Origin: Paraglaciecola sp. L1A13 | GTDB taxonomy: Bacteria; Pseudomonadota; Gammaproteobacteria; Enterobacterales; Alteromonadaceae | DNA: 64,000 bases | NCBI RefSeq assembly: GCF_009796745.1 | Contig: NZ_CP047024.1 | Location: forward strand, 248,001 to 312,000 | Direction of reading: 5' to 3' | In this document: positions 54,787 through 64,000 of the stretch, in pieces | How the letters are laid out: each line of letters opens with the position of its first letter | Position numbering within the stretch: position 1 is the first letter of the stretch | Translations under genes and position numbers: made by a program | Notes under the pieces: model-generated | The model's database searches: none | Seen by the model: only the letters and a program-made list of their open reading frames with translations | What the model was told of the DNA's origin: nothing

Positions 54787-55283
54787 ATTATATATATTCC
54801 ATTACTAAACTTTCAGTGTCGTTTATCTATTTTTTTCTTAGTATAAAAATATAATACAATAAAATATTAAGAACTACATCAGAATGTTATGACATATTTT
54901 CGTCACTCTTGTCTTACAGAATTGATATGCTTCCGTTATGTAAATATAATGTTTAAAAAAGATAATCACGTTTAATTAGTATGTTATATAGTAGGTCTAA
55001 TTCGATGTTGTTAATTAATGACTTGTAAAAATGCCATTAGCTAATTTTTTTCACTAAAGTAGTTCTTCTCTTGTAGATGAATCAATCGTTTTCTTTTCTA
55101 ATTTTTAGTGTGTAATTGATTGTAGACTTTAATTTTGGTTGGTTTCCAAATTTGCGGGAGCTAATTATTTATTGAATATATGCAGTTGTTAATGGTTGCC
55201 GTAATCCAGTACTAACTTGTATCGCATATCGCATATTGTATTTTTCTTGCTGCTAAGAAGAATATCCAGTTATCGATTTTCAC

Positions 55284-55701
55284 TTAAGCTTCAAGTTTCT
55301 TAATGTTCTTTTGATCGGGGTATTGTCTCAACAATTTCTCTAGCGACGCACGCTGTGTGTCCGTTGATAACGCCAGACCTGTTGCCTGAATATGCGACTT
55401 CGGCTTCCGATTGATGAGGTATAGACCAGTCTACAATACGTTTCGTGTATAAATTAATTACAACCGCTAGTCACCCAGCCAGATATAGGTGGTATCACCA
55501 CAGCCGACACCTGTCGCATTTTGATACATCAAACTCCATCGTAATTGATTTTGTATATTGGGTGCTCAACCGTCGCAGTTTTATATGTACACGAATAGGT
55601 ATTTTACATATTAGTACAAGCTCTTTCATTAACATGCGCGCGTTGAAACGGCCAACATTTAATCTTGCTCTTGCATCATCTCGAAGATACTTCAGTTTCA
55701 T
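55284..55701 (-). pseudogene. Decayed gene remnants
   Basis: On the reverse strand a frame of 48 codons (55284-55430) ends in QRASLEKLLRQYPDQKNIKK plus LEA and a stop, with the composition of a real protein C-terminus. Just upstream, in another frame, a 68-codon stretch (55495-55701) is rich in basic residues. Frame changes and stops separate them. I cannot name the family; a former transposase or regulatory gene is possible. Chance open frames cannot be excluded. Confidence 0.35.
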
Positions 55702-56048
55702 TCAGAGCTTTGGCTGTGGTTAATTGACTTGTTGACTTTGATGAGCAATGTCGTGAGCTCAATATTCATTTTTTGTGCACGTTGGTGGTGTTCATAGTGG
55801 ATACTATGAACAATATCAAAGACGCAGAAGCTTGTTTTTAACTTCTCATTCGTACTTAATTGATCAAACTGGGCGTGCAGTCGAGTCCGTCTGATATCAA
55901 GAGAGCGGAAGTTTATTAAAAATGAATTTTTCTGTTCTAGTGCTTGCGCATTCGACAGGCTGCCATCACGGTGTTGTTATTGCGTAATCCACCGGGGAAG
56001 AGCTGCTTTTAATTTAAATTCTGGTGAAAAAGTACGTCTTTGCCACTT

Positions 56049-56086
56049 CATCGAATAAGGTGGTAAAACTACTACCTTATTCGATG
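56049..56086 (-). terminator. Hairpin downstream of the GH16-like gene
   Basis: CATCGAATAAGGT (56049-56061) pairs perfectly with 56074-56086, and the stem extends by three more pairs (one G-U) to a six-base loop. It starts about 50 bases beyond the stop codon on the reverse strand. No U-tract follows, but the stem of about 16 bp is unlikely to be chance. Confidence 0.6.
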
Positions 56087-56136
56087 CTCGTGATCATTAA
56101 ACCATTGCACGGTTTTGTTGTGGGGCGATATTTATT

Positions 56137-58458
56137 TCACTGTTTTACAATTGGACTTTCCCATTCCGCTGACCATGCCTCAGGCATATTTAGCGCGCCA
56201 ACTGCCTTAACCATACACCGAATTTTTGCACCCTTCTCGTTAGTGCTTAGTGTGTAAGACGCGTTTGACGAATAGGTCAAAGGGTATCCATCGGCAAACC
56301 AATAGTAACGAGCATCTTTCACCCCTTGTAAATTAGCAGTGCATGTTATCGTGCTTCCAACGGATGCATCGCCAGTGATTTGCGGGGCGGCGATAAAAGG
56401 TTCGGTAAAATGAGAAATTTGCGCAGTTTTTTGCAGCACTTCCACAAAATCCACAGTAAATTTCTGCTCCCCAATGGGTTTGGGCTGTTCGTCTTTCAGG
56501 GCGTAATCAAATTGGATATCCATGCGCTCAAGATAAGTAGCAGGGGTTCTACTGCGCCCTACCTCAACCCATTGATCTTTGCCATTTTGGTCTGGCACGG
56601 TTACATTTATATAGGTTAAGTCGTTATCTATTACAAATTCCCAAGTGTGGTATTGACCATCCCAAAAATAGAGTCCTCCCGGAATGTTTGATTTAGCTTC
56701 AGTTAACTCGCCACCGTACGCCTTGTAACTGTTGGCGCTTTTATTATTTTTTGCATAAATGTTGTCCGTTAAATGACTATAGTGATAGTGACTTGCGAGA
56801 CCGTTTAACCATTGGCCATTTTTACCGTCAAACTCAAACCAATCCACTTCTATGCGATTAGATGTTCGCCAAAATAGCCACTCAGTACCATAGGACCAAA
56901 AGGCCGGAAAAAGGCCAGGTGCTAAGTCTTTTTGAGGGATATTGGGGAACATTGCGCGAATTCTAATGACTTTAGGGCCATCCCAAGTGTACCCGTGGCC
57001 CATATCGTTAACCGAATAAAAAGCGCTTGCAACCATACTGTTGCCTTTGGGAACCAAAGATAGAGTCTGCTTTTTAGTTTCGGCATTATGAGCATAGGCA
57101 TCGGGTTCAGTTCCCGGAAGTGCTAATGGAATAGAAGCACCTACTGCCGTATTAAAACCAGGGGATTGCCATAGGTTTCCTTCGCCGGTAAAACTTCGCG
57201 TAATGCGTTTACTCCGAAAATCATCGTAAAAGACGCGCTCAAATGTTTCCGTGTTGACTGGTTTATTGCCCGCATTACTCTTTCGAAAGATGGAATCTTG
57301 AAGCGATTGGCCCCATTGCGTCCAAGCCTCATCGTCATGAACATAGCGATGGGGGTGATCTTCTTCATCAAGCACGGGGTGTTGTGAATAGTAAGGATGG
57401 TTCTCAGGTAGTTTTTTTTCAAAACTCAAACGATGGGCAGCCCATCCACTCATTTTGCGTATCATTGCCTCAGAGGGCTCAGTCGTACCTAAGAGTAGCG
57501 CGTCTAATGCCCATGCACTGTTATCATTCTGCGTGCTACCAATGACGGTTGTTCCTTCGTAGATACGAGGCGCTGAATAATAATCGGGTTGTTCAATATC
57601 AATATCGCGACCATTGACTGAGGCGTACATTCTGCCGTAGCGCATACCCACAACGACGACATTCCAACTTTTACCATCGATGTAAATATCTTTCGTTGTC
57701 AAAACGCGCTTATCTAAGCCGCTTTGTGCTTGTCCTACGTATTCAACATTTAGCCCCGTTTCTTTGTTATACCAAATTTTTGGTGATGATTGGCCTGCGC
57801 TATTACCACGATTGATATCAACCAGCACGGTTGTATCACCAGCGCCACTCATTCCATCTATCCGGAAGGTAAAAAGACACCAACGGTAGTTCCAACGGGC
57901 GTCTTTTTGAACGCCCATACTAAGATACTGCCCTGAGTTAGCCGCAAATTCTATTCCGTTACGGACCGCATTAAGTTGGGGTTGTTTATCTCTATTCTGC
58001 TGTGTTAAACCGGTTTTGTTTACCGTTCCTCGGGAGGATAGTGCTGCTACTTTACCTAGTGGGGCATCCTCTTGAAGGGCTGACGTGGAAATCCATTCAG
58101 AGTAGATATTAGGTGACCAAGGTATTTTTACTGAGCTAGCAACGACTTTGTTACTATTTGTCAGTTGTGATAATGGATGGCGGCCGCTCGTTTGTTCAAG
58201 TACTGATACCTTGCCGTCATTATTCGTATCAAAGGTTGTTTTGATCTCAGGGCTGATGTTTTGCAGCACATCAAGCATTGCTTTTCGTTCGACATCGTCA
58301 TAAAGGCCGTTCTCGTCTTTATCAAGGTTTCGTGTTCCTTTTATAGTAAACTCAGCTTGTTTTTGGACAAGAGGCTCTTTATCTGTATCACCAGCGCTGC
58401 ATTCGAGCGCAAGAATCCCTATGGTGGCCATGCTTAATAAAATGAAATTACGGTTCAT
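56137..58458 (-). CDS. Secreted LamG/GH16-like glycanase with EF-hand motif
   Basis: 773 residues. N-terminal export signal (1-20), with C20 in an atypical lipobox (ALEC). EF-hand-like calcium motifs at 46-56 (DKDENGLYDDV) and 77-88 (DTNNDGKVSVLE), a concanavalin/LamG-like domain at about 160-350, then a beta-jelly-roll of the GH16 type with E537-V-D539-W-F-E542, the family's E-x-D-x-x-E catalytic signature, and finally an Ig-like C-terminal domain (about 690-773). GH16 enzymes cleave beta-glucans and marine galactans. Beside an exopolysaccharide cluster it may trim that polymer; a role in algal polysaccharide degradation is the alternative. Confidence 0.8.
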   Translation of the reverse strand: MNRNFILLSMATIGILALECSAGDTDKEPLVQKQAEFTIKGTRNLDKDENGLYDDVERKAMLDVLQNISPEIKTTFDTNNDGKVSVLEQTSGRHPLSQLTNSNKVVASSVKIPWSPNIYSEWISTSALQEDAPLGKVAALSSRGTVNKTGLTQQNRDKQPQLNAVRNGIEFAANSGQYLSMGVQKDARWNYRWCLFTFRIDGMSGAGDTTVLVDINRGNSAGQSSPKIWYNKETGLNVEYVGQAQSGLDKRVLTTKDIYIDGKSWNVVVVGMRYGRMYASVNGRDIDIEQPDYYSAPRIYEGTTVIGSTQNDNSAWALDALLLGTTEPSEAMIRKMSGWAAHRLSFEKKLPENHPYYSQHPVLDEEDHPHRYVHDDEAWTQWGQSLQDSIFRKSNAGNKPVNTETFERVFYDDFRSKRITRSFTGEGNLWQSPGFNTAVGASIPLALPGTEPDAYAHNAETKKQTLSLVPKGNSMVASAFYSVNDMGHGYTWDGPKVIRIRAMFPNIPQKDLAPGLFPAFWSYGTEWLFWRTSNRIEVDWFEFDGKNGQWLNGLASHYHYSHLTDNIYAKNNKSANSYKAYGGELTEAKSNIPGGLYFWDGQYHTWEFVIDNDLTYINVTVPDQNGKDQWVEVGRSRTPATYLERMDIQFDYALKDEQPKPIGEQKFTVDFVEVLQKTAQISHFTEPFIAAPQITGDASVGSTITCTANLQGVKDARYYWFADGYPLTYSSNASYTLSTNEKGAKIRCMVKAVGALNMPEAWSAEWESPIVKQ

Positions 58459-58735
58459 AAGTACCCTCTAAGTAACGGTCAAAAAAATACACAAAGTATA
58501 GACCTACTAAGCTTATTATGGACTAGGTTTATTATTAAATGTGGATACTTCGGGTGGTCTTAGCCAAAAGAGATAGAAATTAACCCTATTAGCGAAAAAT
58601 AATAGTGTGTTGATATATGGAAACTATTTTACTGATCCTAAAGAAAGTCATAATTTGAAGCTTACAGATAAGCGTTAATAAATTTACGCTGCGTGCTAAA
58701 AATTTGCTTCTATGACTGACCATAACAGGCTTTCA

Positions 58736-59185
58736 CTACCATAACGCTTTAAACCAACTCCAAATTCCCAGTGAAAAATTTTCGAACAAATTAATGCCTA
58801 AAGCCGACTTAAGTAAATACACAACGAGTAACCCTACGAGTACACAGATAAAAATAAATAAGCTAACAAAAAGTGTAATCGTAAAGGCTGATACCGCCTT
58901 TTCAGTACGGGATAAGTCTCTGTGGTTTTTGCCCATAAGTAACACATAGTAGATTTTACTGGGTGAGAAGGGCAGGGCAACAGTTCCGCGAAAGTCTATT
59001 TTATGCTTTCCCCACTGGCGCGCACCTAAGGCTAGCTTCAAGTGCAATAATTGATCATCTGAAAAACTTGTTGCCACGTCGTCAGGCATTCTACTTAGCA
59101 ATTTCTGTATTGCAGGTTCATTTTTAATCTGAGGTTTACTTTGCGTCACGTAGGTATCCATTTCGTTAAAAGTATATAAAGACAC
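58736..59185 (-). CDS. Conserved small membrane protein of unknown function
   Basis: 149 residues: a soluble N-terminal part of about 90 residues, with LKLALGARQWGKHKIDFRG and PFSPSKIYYVLLMGKNHR, and a C-terminal hydrophobic segment (about 99-127). This architecture is common in marine gammaproteobacteria, where it is often labelled 3-phosphoshikimate 1-carboxyvinyltransferase; that label is wrong, because the protein has nothing of AroA. It stands alone on the reverse strand. Function unknown. Confidence 0.75.
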   Translation of the reverse strand: MSLYTFNEMDTYVTQSKPQIKNEPAIQKLLSRMPDDVATSFSDDQLLHLKLALGARQWGKHKIDFRGTVALPFSPSKIYYVLLMGKNHRDLSRTEKAVSAFTITLFVSLFIFICVLVGLLVVYLLKSALGINLFENFSLGIWSWFKALW

Positions 59186-59781
59186 GCGGTTTTTTAACTG
59201 GTTATTACTTTAAAATATAACCTGCATACCATGTTTTCAGGCATTAACTTTACATGAAAACTTAAAAAATTTATATTTTATAAGTTTTTTCTACCACGAA
59301 AGGAAACGAATTAGTGCTAGTTATCAGATAGTTGAAATTAACGTTTGTTAGCGCCTTGTTAGTTTAACTAGATTATTCATACCAGTTTGGGATTATATCG
59401 AAAACGTTTTATGTGGAAGTTAAGCAACCTTGAAGTTTTTACTCACAACGTTGAATAAAAATCAATTTTGCTTTCCGTAGTTAAAGGAAGTCTCCTACAA
59501 GAAACAAGTTTGTGAGTCGCTTCGACTTAGTAAGCCGTTAATAATGAACTAAGCACTTAAGCAAATTATTATCGAAAGGGTCGTGCAAAGGGCAAGGTTT
59601 GTGCTGTGTTACTCATTTTTGCTACTGTTTTAAGACTGCCTTGATGGACGAGGGTAAGTTTGCCTGCGCGTATAAAAGCTAAATTGCTGCAATGGTCATA
59701 AACCCTTATGCGGATCTAGTGCGCCTGTTTCAGCCATTGTGCTTAGGGGGCAAAGTTTAAATTGCTACTCGACGTGGGCGT
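59186..59781. other. Intergenic, nothing recognised
   Basis: About 600 bases between the small membrane protein gene and the TolC-like gene, both leftward. It should contain the promoter for the former and the end of the TolC-HlyD-ABC transcript. No clear terminator, RNA gene or repeat was found. Confidence 0.5.
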
Positions 59782-61179
59782 TTAAAGTAGGGTGTGCTGA
59801 ATAAACTCGTGATCTAGCTGGGCATTTAACTTCATTATAGCGAGCTCTTCTCTAAATACATTGATACGCGCGGTCAATGCTTTCAAATCCGCTTGGAACG
59901 CATCGACTTCTCGGTTATTAAGCATAAAAAAATCACTTGAACCAAATTCAAACTGTCGCTGTTCTCGCTCGAAAAGTTGACGTGATAAAACAACCTGTTT
60001 TTTCTGCATGTTATGCAAACGTTTGGCGTAGGTAAGGTTGATGAGACGTTCTTGTAGTTTGGCATCAATTGACTGTTGCAAGGCGTTGGTTTTCTGCTCT
60101 AAAGCATTGATTTCGAACTGTGTTCTACTCTTTTTTGCTTTCGCTTGTGAGCGCTCAAAAGGCATTGAAAAATACAGACCTATTTTAGCTTCTGTGTCTT
60201 GAAGTGACGTTGGGCCGGAGCCTATATCTCGCGCGAGTTTAGCCTCAACATCGAGCTTGGGTAACAGGTCGACTGTTGCGAGGCGCATTTTCTGTTTTAA
60301 TTCCTGCATTTCGTAAGCTTTTGCCGCTAAAGCGGGGTGGTTTGAAGAGACCTCAGCATGCATGACATTTTTGAACGCAATTGGCCATGTCATGTTCGTT
60401 GCATCGCTTGAGGGGGCGTTTTGAATATCATTAAGCGAAGCGTTGCTATGCATGTAGTAGCGCAGTTTTTGAATGTTTGCTTGTACTTTGCGTTCAGCTG
60501 AGAGCAAAGTAACCTGCCGCTCTAGTAGCCGAGTTTCAAATTCTAACAGCTCAATTTCGGCAATATCTCCCTCTGCAACTCGTCTTTTAATACCATCTTG
60601 CCTATTAACACCTGCTTCGACCAACTGCTCTATTTTGTTATAGTAGCTCACGGATTCGACCCAGTCGAGATAGGCTAGAATTGCAGAATAGTAAAACTCA
60701 CTTTGGGCAAGTTTTGCCTCTTCACTCCACATTTTGTATTTCAGGCGTGCACTCGCCATCGCCGTTCTATTCTTATCTGTGTCGCGGCCTTTTAGCAATG
60801 AAAGCTTCACGCCTAATGATGCTTCACCACCAGACAGGGTCGCGTATTGTTGTTCATAAACCGGAAAGTCACCATGTGAAATGCGGTATTCAGAGAAGAT
60901 CTCTGCATTATATGCTTCGAGGGGTTTTGAGAACTTTTGTGATGCTTGCAAACCATCGTAGTAGCCGGCCACTCGCGAAAAACTGTTGTGATCTAGTTTT
61001 GCGTCATAGGCCCCATCAGCGTATTGAATATCTGCGCCGTATTGGCCTGTCGTGGCATCAAGTGCCAGTATTTCAGGGTGGTTATCAGATACAAATGACA
61101 GATATTTTTGCAATGTTAATGCTTGGGATGGCACAGAAATACCAAGTAAAAACGTGGCATAAGCCAGTGATTTATACAT
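59782..61179 (-). CDS. TolC-like outer-membrane efflux/secretion protein
   Basis: 465 residues with a signal peptide (1-20, PSQA). Long alpha-helical segments (about 130-260 and 330-455) with heptad-like spacing, and two similar halves, are typical of outer-membrane efflux proteins of the TolC family, which form a trimeric channel. Its start overlaps the HlyD-like stop at 61179. With the adjacent genes it makes a tripartite exporter. Somewhat short for TolC (about 470-490 mature), but within family range. Confidence 0.88.
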   Translation of the reverse strand: MYKSLAYATFLLGISVPSQALTLQKYLSFVSDNHPEILALDATTGQYGADIQYADGAYDAKLDHNSFSRVAGYYDGLQASQKFSKPLEAYNAEIFSEYRISHGDFPVYEQQYATLSGGEASLGVKLSLLKGRDTDKNRTAMASARLKYKMWSEEAKLAQSEFYYSAILAYLDWVESVSYYNKIEQLVEAGVNRQDGIKRRVAEGDIAEIELLEFETRLLERQVTLLSAERKVQANIQKLRYYMHSNASLNDIQNAPSSDATNMTWPIAFKNVMHAEVSSNHPALAAKAYEMQELKQKMRLATVDLLPKLDVEAKLARDIGSGPTSLQDTEAKIGLYFSMPFERSQAKAKKSRTQFEINALEQKTNALQQSIDAKLQERLINLTYAKRLHNMQKKQVVLSRQLFEREQRQFEFGSSDFFMLNNREVDAFQADLKALTARINVFREELAIMKLNAQLDHEFIQHTLL

Positions 61180-62207
61180 TAGGTCGAGCCTTCTTGGGTT
61201 TCTTGAACACGCACGGGAGGGAAATTATTTAATTGTCGCCATAACTCGTACCCTAACCGTACTTCTTCAAGTAGTATCCATGCTCTGACTCGGCTGCCTA
61301 AGCGAGCGCTTTCATGATCTGGCCACGCGACTGTGGTATTGACTTGCTCAATCCAGACGGTGAAAAAACCAAATTGGTCAGCGACAGGTTCGACAAATGA
61401 TACTACTCCCTCAAACGTTCCCACTGACATAGCAGGCCAACCACTAAATTGGAATGTTGGCCAACCTTCAAATTGAATCCTGACTTTTTTGCCTTTTGTG
61501 GAAAGTGCTGCATCAAGACCGCTAATCTTTATACTGATTTGTCGTTCAACGTTTGCCGGCACAAACCAGCCTAATATGCTTCCTGAGGTGACATAAGTAG
61601 CGCTTCCGCCTGACTTCATTCGAACGACTGTGCCGTCCATTGGGGCATATTTAGTACGGGTTTCTTGACGAGCCAATGTCATTTTAAGTGTGTCTAAATC
61701 TTCTTCTGTTTTAGATGCTTCCGCTTTAAGTTTTTCGAGTGCAATTTCAACCGCTTCGACATCCTTTTGAGATACCAGCCCTTCTTGGAGTAACTTTTGC
61801 TGGCGTGAGAGGTTACTTAGTGCGTTTTGTACTGAGATTTTATTTGAGACATAACGCTGATTAGCGGCAACTTGTTGAGAGCGTATCTTTTCTAGCCTGT
61901 CAGAATCCACATCGACTAAGGTAACTATGGGTTGACCTTTTTTAACACTATCGCCTTCTCTTACATGCCACTGCTCAATCTGGCCGTTAAGTAAAGCTGA
62001 GATAGGTTGAATACGGTACAAAGGATCTGGCGAGTTAACGGTGCCTGTGCCGTAGGCGGTTTGCACCCATGGAGTGAATGTTAATAGCAGCACTGCGGCG
62101 ATCACTAGTGTTATCACAAGCCAGATAATTGTTTTGTGGGTTTTTGGCACCTCTAAATGTTGTAAGGTTTTCATTTCTCCCATGAAATCGTTATGAGCGT
62201 TACTCAT
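61179..62207 (-). CDS. HlyD-family membrane fusion protein
   Basis: 342 residues. One transmembrane helix near 26-46 (IIWLVITLVIAAVLLL), a lipoyl-like half-motif (GQIEQWHVREGDSVKKGQPI, near 80-99), a coiled-coil hairpin (about 110-190), the second lipoyl half (YAPMDGTVVRMKSGG) and a beta-barrel domain. It links the inner-membrane ABC protein to the TolC-like channel. Overlaps the ABC gene by four bases and the TolC-like gene by one, so the three are translated as a unit. Confidence 0.9.
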   Translation of the reverse strand: MSNAHNDFMGEMKTLQHLEVPKTHKTIIWLVITLVIAAVLLLTFTPWVQTAYGTGTVNSPDPLYRIQPISALLNGQIEQWHVREGDSVKKGQPIVTLVDVDSDRLEKIRSQQVAANQRYVSNKISVQNALSNLSRQQKLLQEGLVSQKDVEAVEIALEKLKAEASKTEEDLDTLKMTLARQETRTKYAPMDGTVVRMKSGGSATYVTSGSILGWFVPANVERQISIKISGLDAALSTKGKKVRIQFEGWPTFQFSGWPAMSVGTFEGVVSFVEPVADQFGFFTVWIEQVNTTVAWPDHESARLGSRVRAWILLEEVRLGYELWRQLNNFPPVRVQETQEGST

Positions 62208-63880
62208 GGTTTATCTCCTGCGCTGCTGTGGCCACTATTTATGGGCTCTTTTTTACTTTCTAGCGCAATAACTCCATTTAAAAAACCGGTAGTTGGCGCA
62301 TTTGAAAAATACAATACAGTCAGGTTAGTTGCTTCAATTACCTTTAATATTCTTTCACGTCTTGAAGTAGGAATAGCATCAAAGTGCTGGTTAATTATCA
62401 ACACTTTTGGCTTAGAAAGCATGACGACCACTAATTTCAGCAGTATGAATTCAAGGGGTTGTAACGGCGTACCCACCGCGGATATCGAGGTTTTTAGTTT
62501 AAGCGGCAGGGAATTAATGATATCCGTAAGGCCTACTTTTTCAAGGGTGACGTTTATCTCATTGGTTGATACATCCGGAGCACACATTTTAATGTATTCT
62601 TCGATGGTGCATTCAATAATTAGCGAGCGGTCTAACACAAACACGGCTTGGCGCAGATCGTAGGTGTCGTAATCAGACAGGTCGTTGTTATCAAGGTTAA
62701 TCCAACCGGATGCGGGGGTTTCGTAGCGCTTGAGTAAGTTAACTATGGTGCGCTGGGTCCAATTAGATTGGGTCGTTACAAAGTACTTATCGCCCTGAGC
62801 GATATTTTTGTCGATAAGGCATGATTCATCTTTACGCTTGATAATTACATTATTGAAATTTAGCGCACCGCCAGCAGGCGCTGGCTTAGATGTTTGCTCA
62901 TATGCTTCTTGGGGCATGCTAATAACACCACCAATTTTATCTGCTGTGCCATACAACTCGTAATACAATTTTAGGTAATTACTGAAGTTAGAAAGCCCTA
63001 AAAATACTGCAGCCATAATCAATTCTGCCGCGACAAGTTGCCCGATGGACAATTGCCCGTCTATGACTAACCAGCCACCTAAGCCAAGTAAAGCAGAGCT
63101 TGCCAAGGCATACAGCACCAAAAACATAACGACTTGTTTAAAGGTGAACGAAAAATGGCGAGAATGGTTATCTACATACTCTGACACGTAGCGCTCGGTT
63201 TTTTTGCCTGCATAATCGAACTGAGAAGAGGATTTTAAGAAGTCGTTGGCCGATGCCAAGTTACTTAGCCATTTCGCGGTGGAGTACTTTGATTCAGATA
63301 AGCGCACCGCTGAAATCTTGGCTTGGGTCGACCAGAGTCGCCAAATGATATACATAATCAAAATTACGCATAGATTGAACGCGAGTAAAAACGGGTGATA
63401 AAAAGAGACGAGGGTGAAACCGACAATCATCTGTAATATCAAAGCAATACCATCAACCATCAAACTAGGTACATTCTTTTGCAATGTCATGATGTCAAAA
63501 TAACGATGAGTGATCGAGGTGTTTTGACTACCTTCAAAATAGCTATGGGGCGCCAATATAGTACGCAGACTCAGATCAGCCACTAAACGCGCATAGACAC
63601 GCCGTTCGTAATATTCCATGACACGCATGCGCAGGGCTGCGAAGCAACCTGACAGAAGTAAGGTACTGAACAAAACAATAGCAAGGGTGATCACCGCGCG
63701 CGTTGAAGCAATATTGGCGATTGTGTTTATTAAGGTTTGTACTGCAATAGGCACGGCTAACGTTAGCAGGCCGATAACAACGCTATAAGCGATGACAACA
63801 GCGAAAAATGAACGTTCTGGCTTTAACAAAGCAAATAACGTTTGGCGCAAGTTAACTAGGTCAATATTTTTGGAGGACAT
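62204..63880 (-). CDS. ABC exporter with degenerate nucleotide-binding domain
   Basis: 558 residues. The N-terminal 320 residues are a normal six-helix type-1 exporter transmembrane domain (VPIAVQTLINTIANI, then HRYFDIMTLQKNVP). The C-terminal domain aligns with an ABC ATPase throughout but every catalytic motif is changed: the Walker A position reads TTQSNWTQRTI (near 370, no G-K-S/T), the Q-loop region VFVLDRSL lacks the Gln, the signature is GTPLQPLEF for LSGGQ (near 472), Walker B ends in LIINQHFDA where DE is expected (near 495), and the H-loop reads YFSNAP (near 523). It cannot hydrolyse ATP by the usual mechanism. Co-translated with the HlyD-like gene. Confidence 0.88.
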   Translation of the reverse strand: MSSKNIDLVNLRQTLFALLKPERSFFAVVIAYSVVIGLLTLAVPIAVQTLINTIANIASTRAVITLAIVLFSTLLLSGCFAALRMRVMEYYERRVYARLVADLSLRTILAPHSYFEGSQNTSITHRYFDIMTLQKNVPSLMVDGIALILQMIVGFTLVSFYHPFLLAFNLCVILIMYIIWRLWSTQAKISAVRLSESKYSTAKWLSNLASANDFLKSSSQFDYAGKKTERYVSEYVDNHSRHFSFTFKQVVMFLVLYALASSALLGLGGWLVIDGQLSIGQLVAAELIMAAVFLGLSNFSNYLKLYYELYGTADKIGGVISMPQEAYEQTSKPAPAGGALNFNNVIIKRKDESCLIDKNIAQGDKYFVTTQSNWTQRTIVNLLKRYETPASGWINLDNNDLSDYDTYDLRQAVFVLDRSLIIECTIEEYIKMCAPDVSTNEINVTLEKVGLTDIINSLPLKLKTSISAVGTPLQPLEFILLKLVVVMLSKPKVLIINQHFDAIPTSRRERILKVIEATNLTVLYFSNAPTTGFLNGVIALESKKEPINSGHSSAGDKP

Positions 63881-64000
63881 TTCGGGCTCGTCTTTTAATA
63901 TGTCAATACACGGTCAATTTCAATGTTGTTAACGTTATAAAAACTGAGCTATCACAAGCACACTATTAAAGTGACTACAGGTTAAAACTAAAACCAGCTT
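63881..64000 (-). other. Upstream region of the degenerate ABC exporter operon
   Basis: The last 120 bases contain no gene. They should hold the promoter of the leftward ABC-HlyD-TolC operon; no strong -35/-10 or ribosome binding site can be singled out. Any further gene lies beyond the window. Confidence 0.4.

Larger units (their letters stand above)
54787..56136. other. 1.35-kb zone with decayed coding remnants
   Basis: No intact gene is seen. The left part (54790-55240) is very AT-rich and appears non-coding. From about 55284 to 55740 the reverse strand shows fragments with coding character in different frames, described separately. From 55740 to 56040 nothing was recognised. The zone separates the exopolysaccharide cluster from the GH16-like gene and looks like a site of past rearrangement. 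Confidence 0.5.

Noticed and set aside
58736..59185. 3-phosphoshikimate 1-carboxyvinyltransferase (AroA)
   Set aside because: The product is 149 residues with a membrane segment and none of the AroA motifs; the name is a propagated misannotation for look-alike proteins.
62193..62663. 156-residue plus-strand frame
   Set aside because: It is the complement of the ABC gene's 3' end and has no independent support.

Overview
This window looks like the chromosome of a marine gammaproteobacterium of the Alteromonadales, probably Alteromonadaceae and close to Paraglaciecola/Glaciecola. The reasoning is inference from gene content: a large TonB-dependent receptor beside secreted hydrolases, a BCCT osmolyte transporter, sugar-acid catabolism, a Wzx/Wzy-type exopolysaccharide locus, a GH16-like glycanase and moderately AT-rich DNA. 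No rRNA, tRNA, prophage or CRISPR array was seen.

Layout. 1-2034: the 3' part of a NACHT/STAND-like NTPase gene overlapping a dCMP-deaminase-like gene, a possible defence pair. 2401-2817: a MAPEG membrane protein. 2843-3400: nine tandem 62-bp units, each carrying a REP-like hairpin. 3590-7753: a tightly coupled four-gene operon of unknown envelope proteins, followed at 7833-8306 by seven dispersed copies of the same hairpin. 8586-10559: a BetT-like transporter. 11167-22135: TonB receptor, two paralogous exported M20 amidohydrolases, an exported metzincin-type metalloprotease, a LysR regulator and glyA. 22549-24256: a Y1 (REP-associated type) transposase with an exact 624-bp tandem duplication; the same hairpin family sits at its 5' side, which links it to the two hairpin clusters 15-20 kb away.

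24475-30827: a LacI-regulated sugar-acid operon (LacI, ManD/RspA-type dehydratase, Gfo/Idh/MocA oxidoreductase, sodium:solute symporter, lipoprotein) with a 16-bp palindromic operator candidate. 31263-33836: two Rnk/GreA-C-domain proteins, two very small ORFs and gdhA. 34051-36074: a Tat-exported flavin amine oxidase coupled to a c-type cytochrome. 36606-37052: a DUF2798-type membrane protein.

38333-53688: an exopolysaccharide cluster. It encodes the initiating phosphoglycosyltransferase, a UDP-glucuronate-epimerase-like enzyme, several glycosyltransferases, a Wzx-like flippase, a Wzy-like polymerase, a short Wza-like exporter, a Wzc-like BY-kinase and an AT3-SGNH acyltransferase. A reverse-strand acyltransferase, a zone with decayed coding remnants and a large LamG/GH16-like secreted enzyme follow. 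59782-63880: a TolC-HlyD-ABC operon on the reverse strand whose ABC protein has lost every recognisable nucleotide-binding motif.

The points most worth attention are: (i) the transposase and its hairpin family in one window, with a tandem array, an older degenerate array and a fresh gene duplication; (ii) the unknown four-gene operon between two hairpin clusters; (iii) the NTPase-deaminase overlap; (iv) the ABC exporter with a degenerate ATPase domain.
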